DNA from: Microlunatus phosphovorus NM-1
GTDB taxonomy: Bacteria; Actinomycetota; Actinomycetes; Propionibacteriales; Propionibacteriaceae
DNA: 64,000 nucleotides
Direction of reading: 5' to 3'
Assembly (NCBI RefSeq): GCF_000270245.1
Contig: NC_015635.1
Coordinates: 1,860,001 to 1,924,000 of the forward strand
In this document: positions 63,703 through 64,000 of the stretch, in pieces
Position numbering within the stretch: the stretch's first letter is position 1
Layout of the letters: each line of letters begins with the position of its first letter
Made by a program: the position numbers and the translations under genes
The notes under the pieces: model-generated
What the model saw: the letters and a program-made list of their open reading frames with translations, nothing else
What the model was told of the DNA's origin: nothing
Databases searched by the model: none

Positions 63703-64000
63703 ATGGGCGACATCGTGGCGTGGCTGCCGTATGCCTCGCCGGAAGAGGCTGCGGAGCGGCTCGGCGGGCTGCCGGACGGCGTACGGGTGGAGTGCTACCG
63801 CGCCGACGGCGACGACCTCCCCGACTCCGTCGGTGATGTGCAGTTCTACGTCCTGCCGTACATGAAGGGGGAGGAGGTGCTTGCCCGAGCACCGGAGATG
63901 TCCGGCCTCCGGGTGATCCAGACCCTGACCGCGGGATATGAGAACTTCCTGCCCCACGTGCCGGCTGGTGTCACCCTCTGCAATGCCGCCGGTGTGCACG
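63703..64000 (+). CDS. D-isomer-specific 2-hydroxyacid dehydrogenase (partial, N-terminal part)
   Basis: An open frame from ATG 63703 with a perfect AAGGAGGAG ribosome site runs off the window. The 99 residues seen (VAWLPYASPEEAAERLGGLPDGVRVECYRADGDDLPDSV, VQFYVLPYMKGEEVLARAPEMSGLRVIQTLTAGYENFLPHVPAGVTLCNAAGVH) match the catalytic domain of the family (LRVIQTxxAGYEN, LCNAxGVH). The nucleotide-binding domain lies beyond the window. Confidence 0.85.
   Translation, partial: MGDIVAWLPYASPEEAAERLGGLPDGVRVECYRADGDDLPDSVGDVQFYVLPYMKGEEVLARAPEMSGLRVIQTLTAGYENFLPHVPAGVTLCNAAGVH

Noticed and set aside
61555-63999. 814-codon minus-strand frame covering P450 and the region opposite hisF
   Set aside because: Only the part after about 62766 has P450 features. 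The upstream part is the shadow of hisF.

Overview
The window comes from a high-GC actinobacterium. Gene content and order (DUF222/HNH protein, pafA-pafB-pafC-tatA-tatC-helY, leaderless TANNNT promoters, heterodimeric lycopene cyclase) suggest the Propionibacteriaceae or a close relative; this is inferred from gene order, not from a database search. Most genes are chromosomal housekeeping genes. The accessory part is a carotenoid locus, a defence-like insertion and a nest of insertion sequences.

Layout. 1-441: 3' end of a 23S rRNA gene, a 5S rRNA gene and a strong terminator. 602-6611: a polyol (sorbitol/mannitol type) ABC transporter operon with a zinc dehydrogenase and a DeoR regulator, facing a second DeoR regulator across a promoter region that holds a long direct repeat. 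6695-26684: a conserved actinobacterial block in the same order as M. tuberculosis Rv1691-Rv1711 (TPR protein, HAD phosphatase, small protein, tlyA, nadK, recN, pyrG, nudix hydrolase, xerD, parA, scpA, scpB, pseudouridine synthase). It is interrupted by a GH13 glucosidase, a phasin-like protein, a DUF222/HNH protein, a DUF2306 membrane protein and alanine dehydrogenase. 26733-37880: a second conserved block (pafA, an FKBP lipoprotein, gluQ, pafB, pafC, tatA, tatC, a lipid kinase, helY). 37859-45586: miscellaneous genes (a frameshifted methyltransferase, a LuxR regulator, a secreted Ig-like protein, a PPOX enzyme, a PEP-mutase-family enzyme, tldE/tldD).

45667-62766 is an aromatic carotenoid locus. 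A MerR/B12-binding regulator of the light-sensing CarH/LitR type sits beside an idi-crtE fusion, crtI and crtB. From the other side come a cytochrome P450, crtYc, crtYd, a methyltransferase and crtU. Together they predict GGPP to phytoene, lycopene, beta-carotene and isorenieratene, possibly hydroxylated by the P450. Three sites with the same 11-bp-spaced repeat (TTRGACA-N4-YTGGACA or a variant) lie at the regulator/crt and crtYc promoters and are proposed operators.

The two arms once converged with crtB and crtU stop codons one base apart. That junction (CTGAGTCACCGTCG) is now duplicated and flanks an inserted, lower-GC gene for a 993-residue NACHT-type NTPase with an N-terminal HEPN-like RN-x3-H motif and a beta-rich C-terminus: a probable single-gene anti-phage defence system. 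An IS1380-family element then entered the left copy of the duplication (5-bp target duplication CTGAG). An IS4-family element entered the end of the IS1380 transposase gene (6-bp duplication GGTGGC). An IS3-family element entered the IS4 transposase gene. 62881-64000: hisF and the start of a 2-hydroxyacid dehydrogenase gene.
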